From Massilia sp. Root133 (GTDB lineage: Bacteria; Pseudomonadota; Gammaproteobacteria; Burkholderiales; Burkholderiaceae_D): 62,253 nucleotides of DNA. The stretch lies in NCBI RefSeq assembly GCF_001426525.1, contig NZ_LMEW01000031.1, forward strand, positions 534,092 to 596,344. Direction: 5' to 3'. Shown here in pieces: positions 35,069 through 44,188 of this stretch. How positions within the stretch are numbered: position 1 is the stretch's first letter; every line of letters starts with the position of its first letter. A model generated the notes under the pieces. That model was not told where the DNA came from, made no database searches, and saw only the letters and a program-made list of their open reading frames with translations. The position numbers and the translations under genes are program-made.

Positions 35069-37312
35069 TCAGTGAGATGAGTCTGGTTTGGGCAGCGCGA
35101 ACGAGAACGTCGCGCCTTCGCCCTGCACGGAGTCGGCCCAGACGCGGCCGTTGTGGCGCTCGACGATGCGGCGCACGTTCGCCAGGCCGATGCCCGTCCC
35201 CTGGAAGTCCTCCATCCGGTGCAGGCGCTGGAACACGCCGAACAGTTTGTGCACGTACTCCATGTTGAAGCCGGCGCCGTTGTCCGCCACGTGGAAGACC
35301 GTCTCGTGCGGATGGTCTTCGGCGGACACGCGGATCACGGCCGGATCGCGCTGGCCCGTGAACTTGACGGCATTGGCCAGCAGGTTGAACAAGGCCAGGT
35401 GCAGGAAAGTCGGGTCGGCCCAGGCTTCCGGCAGAGTGCCGATGTTCCACTCGATGTTGCGGCCGCGCGTTTCCAGCGCCAGCTTGTCGAGGCAGGACGC
35501 GACGAGGTCGTTCATGTCGACCGTCGTCGGGCGCAGCGAGGCGCGGCCCATCTGCGAGAACGACAGCAGGTCGTCGACGAGCTTGCCGGCCAGGCGAGCG
35601 GCTTCCTTGATGTTCTTGAGGAAGCGCTGGCGCTGCTGGGCGTCCTCGCTGCCGGCCGATTCGAGCAGCAGGTCGGCAAAGCCGACGATGTGGCGCAGCG
35701 GCGCGCGCAGGTCGTGCGACACGGAGTACGAGAACGCTTCCAGTTCCTTGTTCGCGCGGCCCAGTTCCTCGGCCAGTTCGGCCATCTGCTCCGCGCGTTC
35801 GAGCGCGATGCCGAGGAGGGCGGTGCGGAATTCCAGCGCCATCTCGATCTCGCCCTGGTGCCACGGCTGGCTCGTGCCGTGGATCGTCTCGCGCCACGCG
35901 TCGAAGCTCGTGCGCGGCGACAGCTGCGTCGGCGCGCCCGTTGCGGCCGCCTTCGCGTGCGGATTGCCCGCCCACTCGATCGTGTGCACCCACTCGGGAC
36001 GGAACCACAGCAGGTAGTGCTTGTGGATGCGCGAGATCGGCATCGCGAGCAGGCCGCTGGCGTTGCGCGTGAGGCGTTCCGCCGGCGGATACTGCGCGGA
36101 CAGTTTATCGGTGTGGAACACGTCGCCGTGGTCGTGCAGCGTGAGCCAGTCGACGAGGGCGCGGATGTCGTCTTCCTCCGGCGTGTCGCCGTACGTGAGG
36201 ACGCGGCCGTCGACCATGATCGCCGCGCCCGACGCGCGCGCGAAGCGCAGCAGGTCCGGGAACACATTGACCAGGTTCTCGACGAAGTCGCTGCCCTGCG
36301 TGAGGCCGGCGAGCATCGACACCATCGTGCGCCGCACTTCGAGGCGGAACTGCAGGTCGGCCGCGTCCTCGCGCGATTCGATGCACAGCGCGAGGATCTG
36401 GCCCAGCTGCTCGCACGCCGTGCGCTTTTCGAAGGCGATCGGGATCGGTCCCTCGTTGTGGCACGAGATCAGTCCCCACAGCTTGCCCTTGACCATCAGC
36501 GACACGGACATCGACGCGAGCGTGTTCATGTTGCGCATGTACTGCAGGTGCACCGGCGAGACGCTGCGCAGCGCCGCGAACGACAAATCGTTCGGCCGGC
36601 CCGTGACGGGGTTCAGCGCCGGCACGAGCGGGGCGGGCACGTAGGTCGCGTCCTGGATCAGGCGGATGCGCGACAGCTTGTACAGCTCGCGCGCCTGCGC
36701 CGGGATGTCGGACGCGGGGAAGTGCTGCCCCATGTACGAGTGATAGCGTTCGTCGCGCGCTTCCGCCGTCACGTGGCCGTGGCCGTCCGCGTCGAACTGG
36801 TAGACGAGCACACGCCCGAAACCCGTCACGGAGCGAATATGCTGGCAGGCCAGGCTCGCCAGCGCTTCGATGCCGGTCGCGTCGTTCACCTTCAGCAGGA
36901 AGTCGCCGATCAGCGGGTACAAGTGGCGGAAATCCGCCGCTTCCGCGCGGTCGACGGCTTCGAATTCGGCGATGATCACGCCATCCCATTCGTGGGCCAG
37001 CACGTCGAAGTGGTGGCCGTTGGCCGTCGTGATCGTGCCGGCGTAGTACGGGCGCGGACCCAGGTCGGCCGCCAGCTCGGGCGCGATACGCTGCGCCGCC
37101 GCGGCGCCGATCACGGCCGCCAGCGGCTGCCCGACGGCGTCCCTCGCCGCGACGCCGGTCCAGTCGCCCACGTTGCCACTGGCCTGCAGCACGGCCAGGT
37201 CGGGCGCGAGCGTCAGCAGGAAACCGTGCGGCTGGATGCTGCCGGGCGTGCGGATCGGTTCCTTGTCGCAGGTCGACAGGTCGAGGACGGGTACGGTGGC
37301 GGCCTGGGTCAT
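35069..37312 (-). CDS. Bacteriophytochrome sensor histidine kinase
   Basis: 747 aa, PAS-GAF-PHY-HisKA-HATPase. Biliverdin-attachment Cys15 in DLSTCDKEPI, PASDIP (Asp202) and SVSPVH (His255) around the chromophore, PHY tongue WFRPE (436-440) and PRTSF (466-470), phospho-His533 in SYSVSHDLRAPL, and ATP-binding GTGIGLANVRRI. It is therefore a complete red/far-red photoreceptor kinase of the bathy or canonical type. The response regulator follows directly. No heme oxygenase (bphO) gene is in the window, so biliverdin must come from a gene elsewhere. Upstream are two palindromes shared with the divergent hydrolase. Confidence 0.96.
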   Translation of the reverse strand: MTQAATVPVLDLSTCDKEPIRTPGSIQPHGFLLTLAPDLAVLQASGNVGDWTGVAARDAVGQPLAAVIGAAAAQRIAPELAADLGPRPYYAGTITTANGHHFDVLAHEWDGVIIAEFEAVDRAEAADFRHLYPLIGDFLLKVNDATGIEALASLACQHIRSVTGFGRVLVYQFDADGHGHVTAEARDERYHSYMGQHFPASDIPAQARELYKLSRIRLIQDATYVPAPLVPALNPVTGRPNDLSFAALRSVSPVHLQYMRNMNTLASMSVSLMVKGKLWGLISCHNEGPIPIAFEKRTACEQLGQILALCIESREDAADLQFRLEVRRTMVSMLAGLTQGSDFVENLVNVFPDLLRFARASGAAIMVDGRVLTYGDTPEEDDIRALVDWLTLHDHGDVFHTDKLSAQYPPAERLTRNASGLLAMPISRIHKHYLLWFRPEWVHTIEWAGNPHAKAAATGAPTQLSPRTSFDAWRETIHGTSQPWHQGEIEMALEFRTALLGIALERAEQMAELAEELGRANKELEAFSYSVSHDLRAPLRHIVGFADLLLESAGSEDAQQRQRFLKNIKEAARLAGKLVDDLLSFSQMGRASLRPTTVDMNDLVASCLDKLALETRGRNIEWNIGTLPEAWADPTFLHLALFNLLANAVKFTGQRDPAVIRVSAEDHPHETVFHVADNGAGFNMEYVHKLFGVFQRLHRMEDFQGTGIGLANVRRIVERHNGRVWADSVQGEGATFSFALPKPDSSH

Positions 37313-37372
37313 GGGTGGTAAACGGCGTGGGAAACGTCGGGTTGCAAGTGCAGCATTTTACAATGAAAAGCT

Positions 37373-37391
37373 GAATGCCGATTCGGCATTC
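37373..37391. promoter_or_regulatory. Perfect 9-bp inverted repeat upstream of the phytochrome gene
   Basis: GAATGCCGA-T-TCGGCATTC, 61 bp upstream of the phytochrome start and 176 bp before the divergent hydrolase. There is no T-run, so it is better seen as a protein-binding site than a terminator. The regulator is unknown. Confidence 0.45.
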
Positions 37392-37490
37392 CTACCATGC
37401 AATCTCGTCGATCCGCGCGAATCCGGCGAATTGCGCGGTGTATTGATGGGCTTGTCGCTGTAGAAATGGGAAATTCGACGACAGCCGTCA

Positions 37491-37505
37491 TTACCTGGGA
37501 GGTAA
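37491..37505. promoter_or_regulatory. Candidate operator for the hydrolase/XRE operon
   Basis: TTACCT-GGG-AGGTAA is a perfect 6-bp dyad ending 61 bp before the hydrolase ATG. The XRE regulator encoded just downstream is the natural candidate to bind it. No clear -35/-10 was fixed. Confidence 0.45.
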
Positions 37506-37566
37506 TCGCCGCGCTGCACGCCGCCCGGCACACTGGCTCCAACGTCAACCACCGAAGGAGACCATC

Positions 37567-38415
37567 ATGACCCTGCAGCGACACACCCGCGCCTACACCG
37601 CCGCCCCGAACACCATCATCGCCGGCGACGTCAACCTGTACTACCGCGACTGGGGCCGCGGCCGCCCCGTGCTGTTCGCGGCCGGCTGGTCGATGTGCTC
37701 GGATTCCTGGGGCTACCAGATGATGGCGTTGTGCCGGCAGGGCCTGCGCTGCATCGCCTTCGACCGGCGCGGCCACGGCCGCTCGTCCGACCCGGGCGGC
37801 GGCTACGACCTCGACACGCTCGCCGACGACATCGCGGCCGTCATCGAAGCCCTCGACCTGCGCGACGTCGTGCTGGTCGGGCATTCGATGGGCTGCAACG
37901 AGATCGTCCGCTACCTCACGCGCCACGGCAGCGCGCGGGTGACGCGGGTCGCGCTGCTCGGGCCGATGACGCCGGGCATCACACTGTCCGCATCGAATCC
38001 GCACGGGGTCGATCCCGCGCTGCTGCAACAGTTCCGCAGCACGCAGCTGCTGCACGACTTCCCGCGCTGGATCGAGGAGAACGTCGAGCCGTTCGTGCCC
38101 GGCGCCGGCCCGCGCATGCGCGACTGGCTTGCGCAGATGGCCCTGCAATGCTCGCTCCAGGCGCTGCACGATTGCCACCTCTGCGTGGAGGCGTCAAGCA
38201 TGGAGGCGGAGCTGGAAGCCGTCGACGTGCCCGTGCTCCTGATTGCCGGTGCACTCGACGTCTCCGCGCCGCTGGAGCTGACCGCGCGCCGCACCGCCGC
38301 CCTCGTGCCGGACTGCCGCCTCGTCGTCTACGAAGACGCGGCGCACGGCATGTTCCTCACGCACGTGGAGCAGGTCAATGGCGAGTTGCTTGAGTTCATC
38401 CGTGCGGAGGTCTAA
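37567..38415 (+). CDS. Alpha/beta hydrolase (non-heme chloroperoxidase/esterase type)
   Basis: 282 aa. Oxyanion region LFAAGWSMCSDSW, DRRGHGRSS, nucleophile Ser107 in VGHSMG, acid Asp in LIAGALDVSAP and a C-terminal His in DAAHGMFLTH complete the triad. There is no signal peptide, so it is cytoplasmic. Start ATG has AAGGAG 7-12 bp upstream. The substrate is unknown; family members include esterases and perhydrolases. The XRE regulator begins 31 bp downstream on the same strand, suggesting a two-gene self-regulated operon. Confidence 0.9.
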   Translation: MTLQRHTRAYTAAPNTIIAGDVNLYYRDWGRGRPVLFAAGWSMCSDSWGYQMMALCRQGLRCIAFDRRGHGRSSDPGGGYDLDTLADDIAAVIEALDLRDVVLVGHSMGCNEIVRYLTRHGSARVTRVALLGPMTPGITLSASNPHGVDPALLQQFRSTQLLHDFPRWIEENVEPFVPGAGPRMRDWLAQMALQCSLQALHDCHLCVEASSMEAELEAVDVPVLLIAGALDVSAPLELTARRTAALVPDCRLVVYEDAAHGMFLTHVEQVNGELLEFIRAEV

Positions 38416-38446
38416 ATTGACGCTTTTACATCAACAGGGGATCGCA

Positions 38447-39298
38447 ATGCAGGATGGACACGCGGACGCGCGCGGCGACGGCTACTTCAGCGACTTCGGC
38501 TCGGCGCTGCGCTACTGGCGCACGCGGCGCGGCTACAGCCAGTTGCGTCTGGCAGTGGATGGCGGCGTCTCGCAGCGGCACCTGAGCTTCCTGGAGAGCG
38601 GACGGGCGCAGCCGAGCCGCGACCTGGTCCTGAAACTCGGCATCGTGCTCGACGTGCCGTTGCGCCAGAGAAACGCGATGCTGCTCGCCGCCGGCTTCGC
38701 GCCCGCCTACCAGGAGCGCAACCTGTCCGACCCGGAACTGTCGTCCGTGATGCAGGCGCTCGACTTCATGCTGCGCCAGCAGGCGCCGTTTCCCGCCCTC
38801 GTCGTGGACCGGCTGTGGAACCTCGTGATGTTCAACGAGCCCGCCGCCGGCTTCATGAAGTGGCTGCTGGGCCTGCCTTCCGATGCGGCCATCCCGCGCG
38901 ACGGCTCCATCAACGTGCTGCGCCTGATGCTCGACCCGAACGGGCTGCGGCCGCGCCTCGTCAACTGGGAGGCCGTGTGCGCGGACAGCCTGTCGTGGAT
39001 CCAGCGCGAAGCGATGGCGGACGGGCCGGGCAGCGAGGCGACGGCGCTGCTGGCCGAACTGTCCGCGTTGCCCGGGATGGCGGCACTGTCCGACGGCCAC
39101 GTGCCGAACCTCGACCGGCGCGCGCTGCCGTTCCTGCCGCTGACGATCGCTCACCAGGGTGTGGAACTGAACCTGTTTACAACGATCACGACGCTCGGCA
39201 CGCCGCACGACGTCACCGTGCACGAGTTGCGGCTGGAATCGTTTTTCCCGGCCGACGGTCCGACGGCGGCATGGTTCCGCGAAAATTTTGCGGTGTAA
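38447..39298 (+). CDS. XRE-family regulator with MmyB-like ligand-binding domain
   Basis: 283 aa. Helix-turn-helix at about 15-70 (LRYWRTRRGYSQLRLAVDGGVSQRHLSFLESGR), then an MmyB-type domain with FALVVDRLWNLVMFN-like and NVLRLMLDPNGLRPRLVNWE signatures and an FFPAD end. Such regulators commonly sit beside the oxidoreductase or hydrolase they control. ATG 38447 with AGGGG upstream is chosen over an earlier in-frame start at 38378 that overlaps the hydrolase. A dyad upstream of the hydrolase could be its binding site. The effector is unknown; the MmyB domain is thought to bind fatty-acid-like ligands in one relative. Confidence 0.88.
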   Translation: MQDGHADARGDGYFSDFGSALRYWRTRRGYSQLRLAVDGGVSQRHLSFLESGRAQPSRDLVLKLGIVLDVPLRQRNAMLLAAGFAPAYQERNLSDPELSSVMQALDFMLRQQAPFPALVVDRLWNLVMFNEPAAGFMKWLLGLPSDAAIPRDGSINVLRLMLDPNGLRPRLVNWEAVCADSLSWIQREAMADGPGSEATALLAELSALPGMAALSDGHVPNLDRRALPFLPLTIAHQGVELNLFTTITTLGTPHDVTVHELRLESFFPADGPTAAWFRENFAV

Positions 39299-39477
39299 TA
39301 ACACTCATCAATTCCGGTGATTTTTGGTGAAGATGCATCGTCCATGCAGGTTTTTGGTCCAGTAAAATCCTGAAATTGACAATGTGAAATTCGTTAATCG
39401 CAACGCGCGCAAGGCTTTTTTCTCCGGTGTATGATGACCCGGTTTTGACCCTATTCGAGCGCATTCAGCCGCAGTAA

Positions 39478-41382
39478 ATGAACGACCTGTCACCTACGCA
39501 ATCCTGGCCCGACGAGCGGCGCTACCAGTACCTGATCTCCGGGATCAGCGACTATGCCATCTACATGCTCGATCCGAACGGTTACGTCAGCAGCTGGAAT
39601 GCCGGCGCGAACCGGTTCAAGGGCTATGTTGCGCAGGAGATCCTGGGCGAGCACTTCTCGCGCTTCTACACACCGGAGGACCGCGAAGCGGGGAAGCCGG
39701 CACGGGCGCTGTCGATCGCGCTCGCGGAGGGCAAGTACGAGGCCGAGGGCTGGCGCGTGCGCAAGGACGGCTCGCGGTTCTGGGCGCACGTGGTGATCGA
39801 TCCGATCTACAACGAGGAGGGCGTCCTGCTCGGCTTCGCGAAGGTGACGCGCGACGTCACCGAGCGCAAGCGCGCCGAGGATGCGCTGCGCGAAAGCGAG
39901 CAGCGCTTCCGCCTGCTCGTGAACGGCGTCACCGACTATGCGCTGTTCATGCTGTCGCCGGAAGGCACCGTCACCAACTGGAACCCGGGCGCCGAGCGCA
40001 TCAAGGGCTATAGCCAGGAAGAGATCGTCGGCAGCCATTTCTCGCGCTTCTATACGCCGGAAGACCAGGCCGCGGGCATCCCGAAGCGCGCGCTGGACAC
40101 GGCCGCGGCGGCGGGCCGCTACGAGTCCGAGGGCTGGCGCGTGCGCAAGGACGGCTCGCGGTTCTGGGCCCATGCCGTGCTCGACGCCATCCGCGGCGAC
40201 GACGGCGAACTGCTCGGCTTCGCCAAGATCACGCGCGACCTGACGGAAAAGAAGAAGGCCGACGAGGCGCTGGAAAAGGCCAGCATCGCGTTGTACCAGG
40301 CGCAGAAGATGGAATCCATCGGCCAGCTCACGGGCGGCGTCGCGCACGATTTCAACAACCTGTTGTCGGTGCTGTCCAGCGGCCTCGAGGTGCTGAACCT
40401 GCAACGGGGCGAGGGCGATGCGCGCACGCTGGAATCGATGCGGCGCGCGATCGACCGCGGCGCGCGCCTGACGCAGCAACTGCTCGCGTTCGCGCGCCAG
40501 CAGCCGCTGCAGGCGGAAACGCGCAACCTCAATGCCGTCATCCGCGGCTTCGAGACCGTGCTGCGCCGCGCCGGCAATCCGTCCATCGATTTCGTGATCG
40601 ACCTCGATCGCAAGGCCCACAATGCGCTGATCGACAGCGCCCGCTTCGAGTCGGCGCTGCTGAATCTCGTCGTCAACGCGCGCGACGCGATGCCGGAGGG
40701 CGGCCGCCTCGTCATCGCGACGGGCAATATCGTGGCGGACGGCCAGCATCCGGCCGGCCTCGCGCCGGGCGACTACGTGCGTGTGACCGTCAGCGACACG
40801 GGCACCGGCATGCCGCCGGACGTCGTGGCGCGCGCCTTCGAACCCTTCTTCACGACGAAGGAAGTGGGCAAGGGCACGGGCCTGGGCCTGTCGCAGGTCT
40901 ACGGCTTCATCAAGCAGTCGGGCGGCGAGGTTGCCATCGACAGCAAGCCGGGCGAAGGCACGACGATCGCGATCTACCTGCCGGCCGTCGTCAATCCCGC
41001 CGAGGAGGCACAGGCCGAGCACACGGAGCGCGTCCTCATCGTCGAGGACGAGCCGGACCTGATGGACGTGGCCGCGTCGCTGTTCACGAGCATGGGCTAC
41101 GAGGTCGTCACGGCCGCCAGCGGGCAGGAAGCGATCGACTTGATGGAACAGCGCGACATCGACATCCTGTTCACCGACGTCGTGATGCCCAATGGCATGA
41201 ACGGCATCGAGCTGGCCACCTATACGCGCGAGCATTTTCCGACTACCAAGATCATGCTCGCGTCCGGCTATCCGCTGCCGGCCCTCAAGCAGCGGCATGG
41301 CGTCGATCTCAACGAGTTCGCGTTCGTCAACAAGCCGTATCGGCTGTCGGACCTGGCGCGGACCTTGCGGTCTGCGATGTGA
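39478..41382 (+). CDS. Soluble PAS-PAS-HisKA-HATPase-REC hybrid kinase
   Basis: 634 aa. Two tandem PAS/PAC domains (about 18-135 and 142-258) share near-identical blocks (HFSRFYTPED, EGWRVRKDGSRFWAH), indicating an internal duplication. HisKA has GGVAHDFNN (His290), HATPase GTGLGLSQVYGF, and the receiver phospho-Asp567 in ILFTDVVMP. There is no membrane segment, so a cytoplasmic signal such as redox, light or a small ligand is likely; no flavin Cys motif (NCRFLQ) is visible, so it is not a LOV protein. Its stop abuts that of the convergent lipase gene. Confidence 0.9.
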   Translation: MNDLSPTQSWPDERRYQYLISGISDYAIYMLDPNGYVSSWNAGANRFKGYVAQEILGEHFSRFYTPEDREAGKPARALSIALAEGKYEAEGWRVRKDGSRFWAHVVIDPIYNEEGVLLGFAKVTRDVTERKRAEDALRESEQRFRLLVNGVTDYALFMLSPEGTVTNWNPGAERIKGYSQEEIVGSHFSRFYTPEDQAAGIPKRALDTAAAAGRYESEGWRVRKDGSRFWAHAVLDAIRGDDGELLGFAKITRDLTEKKKADEALEKASIALYQAQKMESIGQLTGGVAHDFNNLLSVLSSGLEVLNLQRGEGDARTLESMRRAIDRGARLTQQLLAFARQQPLQAETRNLNAVIRGFETVLRRAGNPSIDFVIDLDRKAHNALIDSARFESALLNLVVNARDAMPEGGRLVIATGNIVADGQHPAGLAPGDYVRVTVSDTGTGMPPDVVARAFEPFFTTKEVGKGTGLGLSQVYGFIKQSGGEVAIDSKPGEGTTIAIYLPAVVNPAEEAQAEHTERVLIVEDEPDLMDVAASLFTSMGYEVVTAASGQEAIDLMEQRDIDILFTDVVMPNGMNGIELATYTREHFPTTKIMLASGYPLPALKQRHGVDLNEFAFVNKPYRLSDLARTLRSAM

Positions 41383-42579
41383 TTACAACCCGAAGATGAT
41401 GTCGCTGATCCGCTCGTAGATCGGGTCGGCCGACGGCCCGTTGTTCGGCCAGTTCAAGATATCGAAATGGTCGTAGCCGCGGTAATTGCCGAGGAAATTC
41501 CACGTCCCCTTGACGGCCTTGCCGTCGTAGTCGCGCACCGGATGGCCGCTCGGCGCGCGCATGCTCACCGTGTTGACCACGCCATCGTTCGGAAACCATG
41601 CGCTGTCGATGCGCACGCGGCCCGGCGCGTTCTGTGTGTACGAGCCCATGCCCGGCTGGGCCAGCGAGCCGACGATCCATTCGCCGGCGAACAGCTTGAA
41701 GTACGGGATCATGTCCGCGCGCGGATACTGGAACTGGACGTTCTGCACGGGCGCGAGCACGCGGTCCGTGCCGTTGCAGCACCAGGCGCCGGCTTCCGTC
41801 GCCAGCGTCCCCACCGAAAAATAATAGGCCGATGGTGACGTCAGCGCCCAGCGGTTGAATTCGCGCGCGCCGTCCGGCGCCAGTTCCCAGTGGGCCAGTT
41901 CGTTGTCGAGGATGTCGCGCAAGGGGCTGCGCAGGTTCGGCAGCACGTCCAGCACGGCATCGCGCAGGGTGGTGCCGTCGTGCGGCGCGGAGATCGTCAC
42001 GACGCTCCTGATCCAGCCCACCTTGCCGCCTTTGTACAGATCGCCGCCGCCCTCGTCGCCGTCGGGCGAGCCGTGTTCCAGCAACTGGATCAGGGCGCGG
42101 ATCGTCGTGCCGCCCTGGCTGTGGCCGATCATGTGGACCGGGTGCGCGGCATCCCATTGCGGGTAGAACGCGAGCGGGTAGTTGTCCGGATTGTTGGCCG
42201 GATCCGCGGCCCAGCATTTGCCGGCCGGCTTCTGTGCCTGGCCGGGATAGCCATAGCGCGCCACGTGGTGGGCGCCGTAGTCGACGCAGCCGCCCTTGAC
42301 CTGGGCGTACAGCTCGGCGGCGCGGTCCCAGTTCGACGCGATCGCGCCCACCTGCGCGGTGAAGACGGTATGCGGGCCGTGGTAGACGGTCAGGTGCGCG
42401 GCGATGTTGCCGTAGCCGCCCCAGTACAGGAAGCTGCCGAGCGGATGCGATTCCGGCCCGAAGCCGAGGACGCCGTGCACGAGCACGACGGGATCGTTGT
42501 TGGTGGCGCGCGCGGAGGTGCCCAGCAAGGCGGCAAGCGCCAGCAGCGCGCAGGCGCAGGACTTCGTCAGTCGCAACAT
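41383..42579 (-). CDS. Secreted triacylglycerol lipase (family I.5-like)
   Basis: 398 aa. Start ATG 42579 has GGAGAG 4-9 bp upstream; the open frame continues further but without a better start. Signal peptide 1-25 (SCACALLALAALLGTSARA). Then VVLVHGVLGFG (oxyanion), LYWGG, CVDYGAHH and nucleophile Ser154 in IGHSQGG, with a late NDGVVN Asp and YDHFDI His as likely triad members. The YWGG and DYGxxH features are those of the zinc-containing Geobacillus/Staphylococcus lipases. No foldase gene is adjacent, as expected for this family. It is probably secreted by Sec plus type II. Confidence 0.88.
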   Translation of the reverse strand: MLRLTKSCACALLALAALLGTSARATNNDPVVLVHGVLGFGPESHPLGSFLYWGGYGNIAAHLTVYHGPHTVFTAQVGAIASNWDRAAELYAQVKGGCVDYGAHHVARYGYPGQAQKPAGKCWAADPANNPDNYPLAFYPQWDAAHPVHMIGHSQGGTTIRALIQLLEHGSPDGDEGGGDLYKGGKVGWIRSVVTISAPHDGTTLRDAVLDVLPNLRSPLRDILDNELAHWELAPDGAREFNRWALTSPSAYYFSVGTLATEAGAWCCNGTDRVLAPVQNVQFQYPRADMIPYFKLFAGEWIVGSLAQPGMGSYTQNAPGRVRIDSAWFPNDGVVNTVSMRAPSGHPVRDYDGKAVKGTWNFLGNYRGYDHFDILNWPNNGPSADPIYERISDIIFGL

Positions 42580-42739
42580 GTGACTCTCCATTGGACGTGG
42601 CGAGCCCATTGTCGGTTTGATATGCGGCACGGAGTTTGCGCTGCCTCGACCGGGACGACGAAACGGCTGCTGCAATGCAACAAAATGGCGTCGGTGTGGC
42701 TTGTGCGCACTATACCGCCGCACATTGTGCAACGCGAGG

Positions 42740-43984
42740 TCAGTTCGCCGCCGTCATGCCCGCCGCATTGCCCACCGCGCCATCGCCCGGCGTGGACGGG
42801 GCCGGCGTATTGGATGCCGTGACGGCCGCCTTCTCGGCCAGGTCCGGATTCCAGACGACGTGCTCGTCCACCGAATACAGGCGGCATGGCTTGTCGCTCT
42901 TGGCCGAGCAGGTGGCCAGGGCGCGGGCTTCCGGATCCTCGCCTTCCTCGGCCCAGCACCAGGCGCCGCTGGGCGACACGGCGAACGCGCGCGGCGTCAT
43001 CTTGGTCAGATATTCGCGGTAGGCGCGCTTGCCGTTCTCGGACAGGAACGGCACGGCCTCGATGTCCTCGATACCGGCGAAGTTCGTCGCCTGCGGCTGC
43101 GGCGGTTCCGGCACCTTGTAGACGACCTTGGTCGGCATGCCGATCTGCTGCAGGAAGTTCATCGTGTCGGCCAGCCATACCTTTTGGCCGTCGCGGCTGG
43201 CCAGCATTCCATGCGAATCTCGCTTGAACGGGGCGTACTCGACGAGCTGGGCGCGGCCGCCGGCCTGTTCGAAAGCGTCGTGCATGCGCGCCACGAGTTC
43301 CGGCGAGAACAGCGAATCATTCTGGCCGTACATCCACAGGCTCGGCAGCTTGTTCTGCGACCCGTACTCGGCGAAGGCCGACACGAGGGCCGAGCGCCAG
43401 CCGCAGCCGTTGCTGTCGTCGCGCAGGCCGCCCGCGAAGTTGATCAGGCCGCGCACGCCCGGCAGGTCCTCGGTGCCGAGCGCCATCGTCGCGAGGCCGC
43501 CGTACGACTGGCCGGCGACGACGATATGGTCCGTGTCGATCCATTTCTGCGCACGCGCGTATTCGAGGGTGTCCTTGATGTCCTCGGCCTGGGTATAGCC
43601 GTTGGCCGTCATGTCGCAGCCATGGTCGTGGTAATAGCCCGTCGAGTTGGCGAAGCCCTGGCGCATCGGCACCATCACGGCATAGCCGCGTGCCACGAAC
43701 GCGTGGGCCATGTGGTAGAAGCGGTCGCGCGGCTGCAGGTTCGGGTGACCCGGATCCTTGCCGTGGTTGATGATGATGAGCGGGAAGGGCCCCGGGCCGT
43801 TCGGCTGGAACACGGTCGTCTCCAGGCGGGCCTGATGGTCCTGGCCGGCCGGGATCAGGACGATGTGCTCGTTGATCCGATAGTCGAGCTGAAGCTCTTG
43901 TTCGATGGCGAGACCCGGCAGCAGGGCCAGGGCGGCAATGAAGGCGGACGTCAGTTTGCGAACGGAAGGGCGGACTTTAAGCAT
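42740..43984 (-). CDS. Exported alpha/beta hydrolase, dienelactone-hydrolase-like
   Basis: 414 aa. N-terminal signal-like segment (LTSAFIAALALLPGLA). The hydrolase core has PLIIINHGKDPG, MVPMRQGFANSTG, nucleophile Ser160 in VAGQSYGG, Asp in YGQNDSLFSP and His in KRDSHGML. The last ~110 residues, with two Cys pairs (CWAEE...CSAK, CRLYS), are an extra domain I do not recognise. The substrate is unknown; related proteins act on esters or peptides. It sits 160 bp upstream of the lipase on the same strand, with its own start region divergent from the MarR operon. Confidence 0.85.
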   Translation of the reverse strand: MLKVRPSVRKLTSAFIAALALLPGLAIEQELQLDYRINEHIVLIPAGQDHQARLETTVFQPNGPGPFPLIIINHGKDPGHPNLQPRDRFYHMAHAFVARGYAVMVPMRQGFANSTGYYHDHGCDMTANGYTQAEDIKDTLEYARAQKWIDTDHIVVAGQSYGGLATMALGTEDLPGVRGLINFAGGLRDDSNGCGWRSALVSAFAEYGSQNKLPSLWMYGQNDSLFSPELVARMHDAFEQAGGRAQLVEYAPFKRDSHGMLASRDGQKVWLADTMNFLQQIGMPTKVVYKVPEPPQPQATNFAGIEDIEAVPFLSENGKRAYREYLTKMTPRAFAVSPSGAWCWAEEGEDPEARALATCSAKSDKPCRLYSVDEHVVWNPDLAEKAAVTASNTPAPSTPGDGAVGNAAGMTAAN

Positions 43985-44117
43985 GGAAGACTCTGCGACG
44001 ACACCGGGTTTGCACTTTTCCCCGAGAACTGATTGCCTCGCGGAATGAATTGATTCTAAGCACGGTGATTTCTCAGAGCAATGTCCAATTAACCAAATCT
44101 CGAACTAAATCTTCACG

Positions 44118-44143
44118 TGTGGCCACATTTGCCATAACAGGCA
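44118..44143. promoter_or_regulatory. Palindromes in the MarR/hydrolase divergent region
   Basis: TGTGGCCACA (44118-44127, perfect) and TGCCATAACAGGCA (44130-44143) lie back to back just before a GATAAT -10-like hexamer (44144-44149). They are candidate operators for the MarR repressor encoded at 44189. Confidence 0.45.
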
Positions 44144-44188
44144 GATAATCTGGATGGCCAACGATTGGGATGCCCATGTTTAACTGAC

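Noticed and set aside
35153..37321. 722-codon plus-strand frame opposite the phytochrome gene
   Set aside because: The phytochrome protein has all expected domains; this frame has none.
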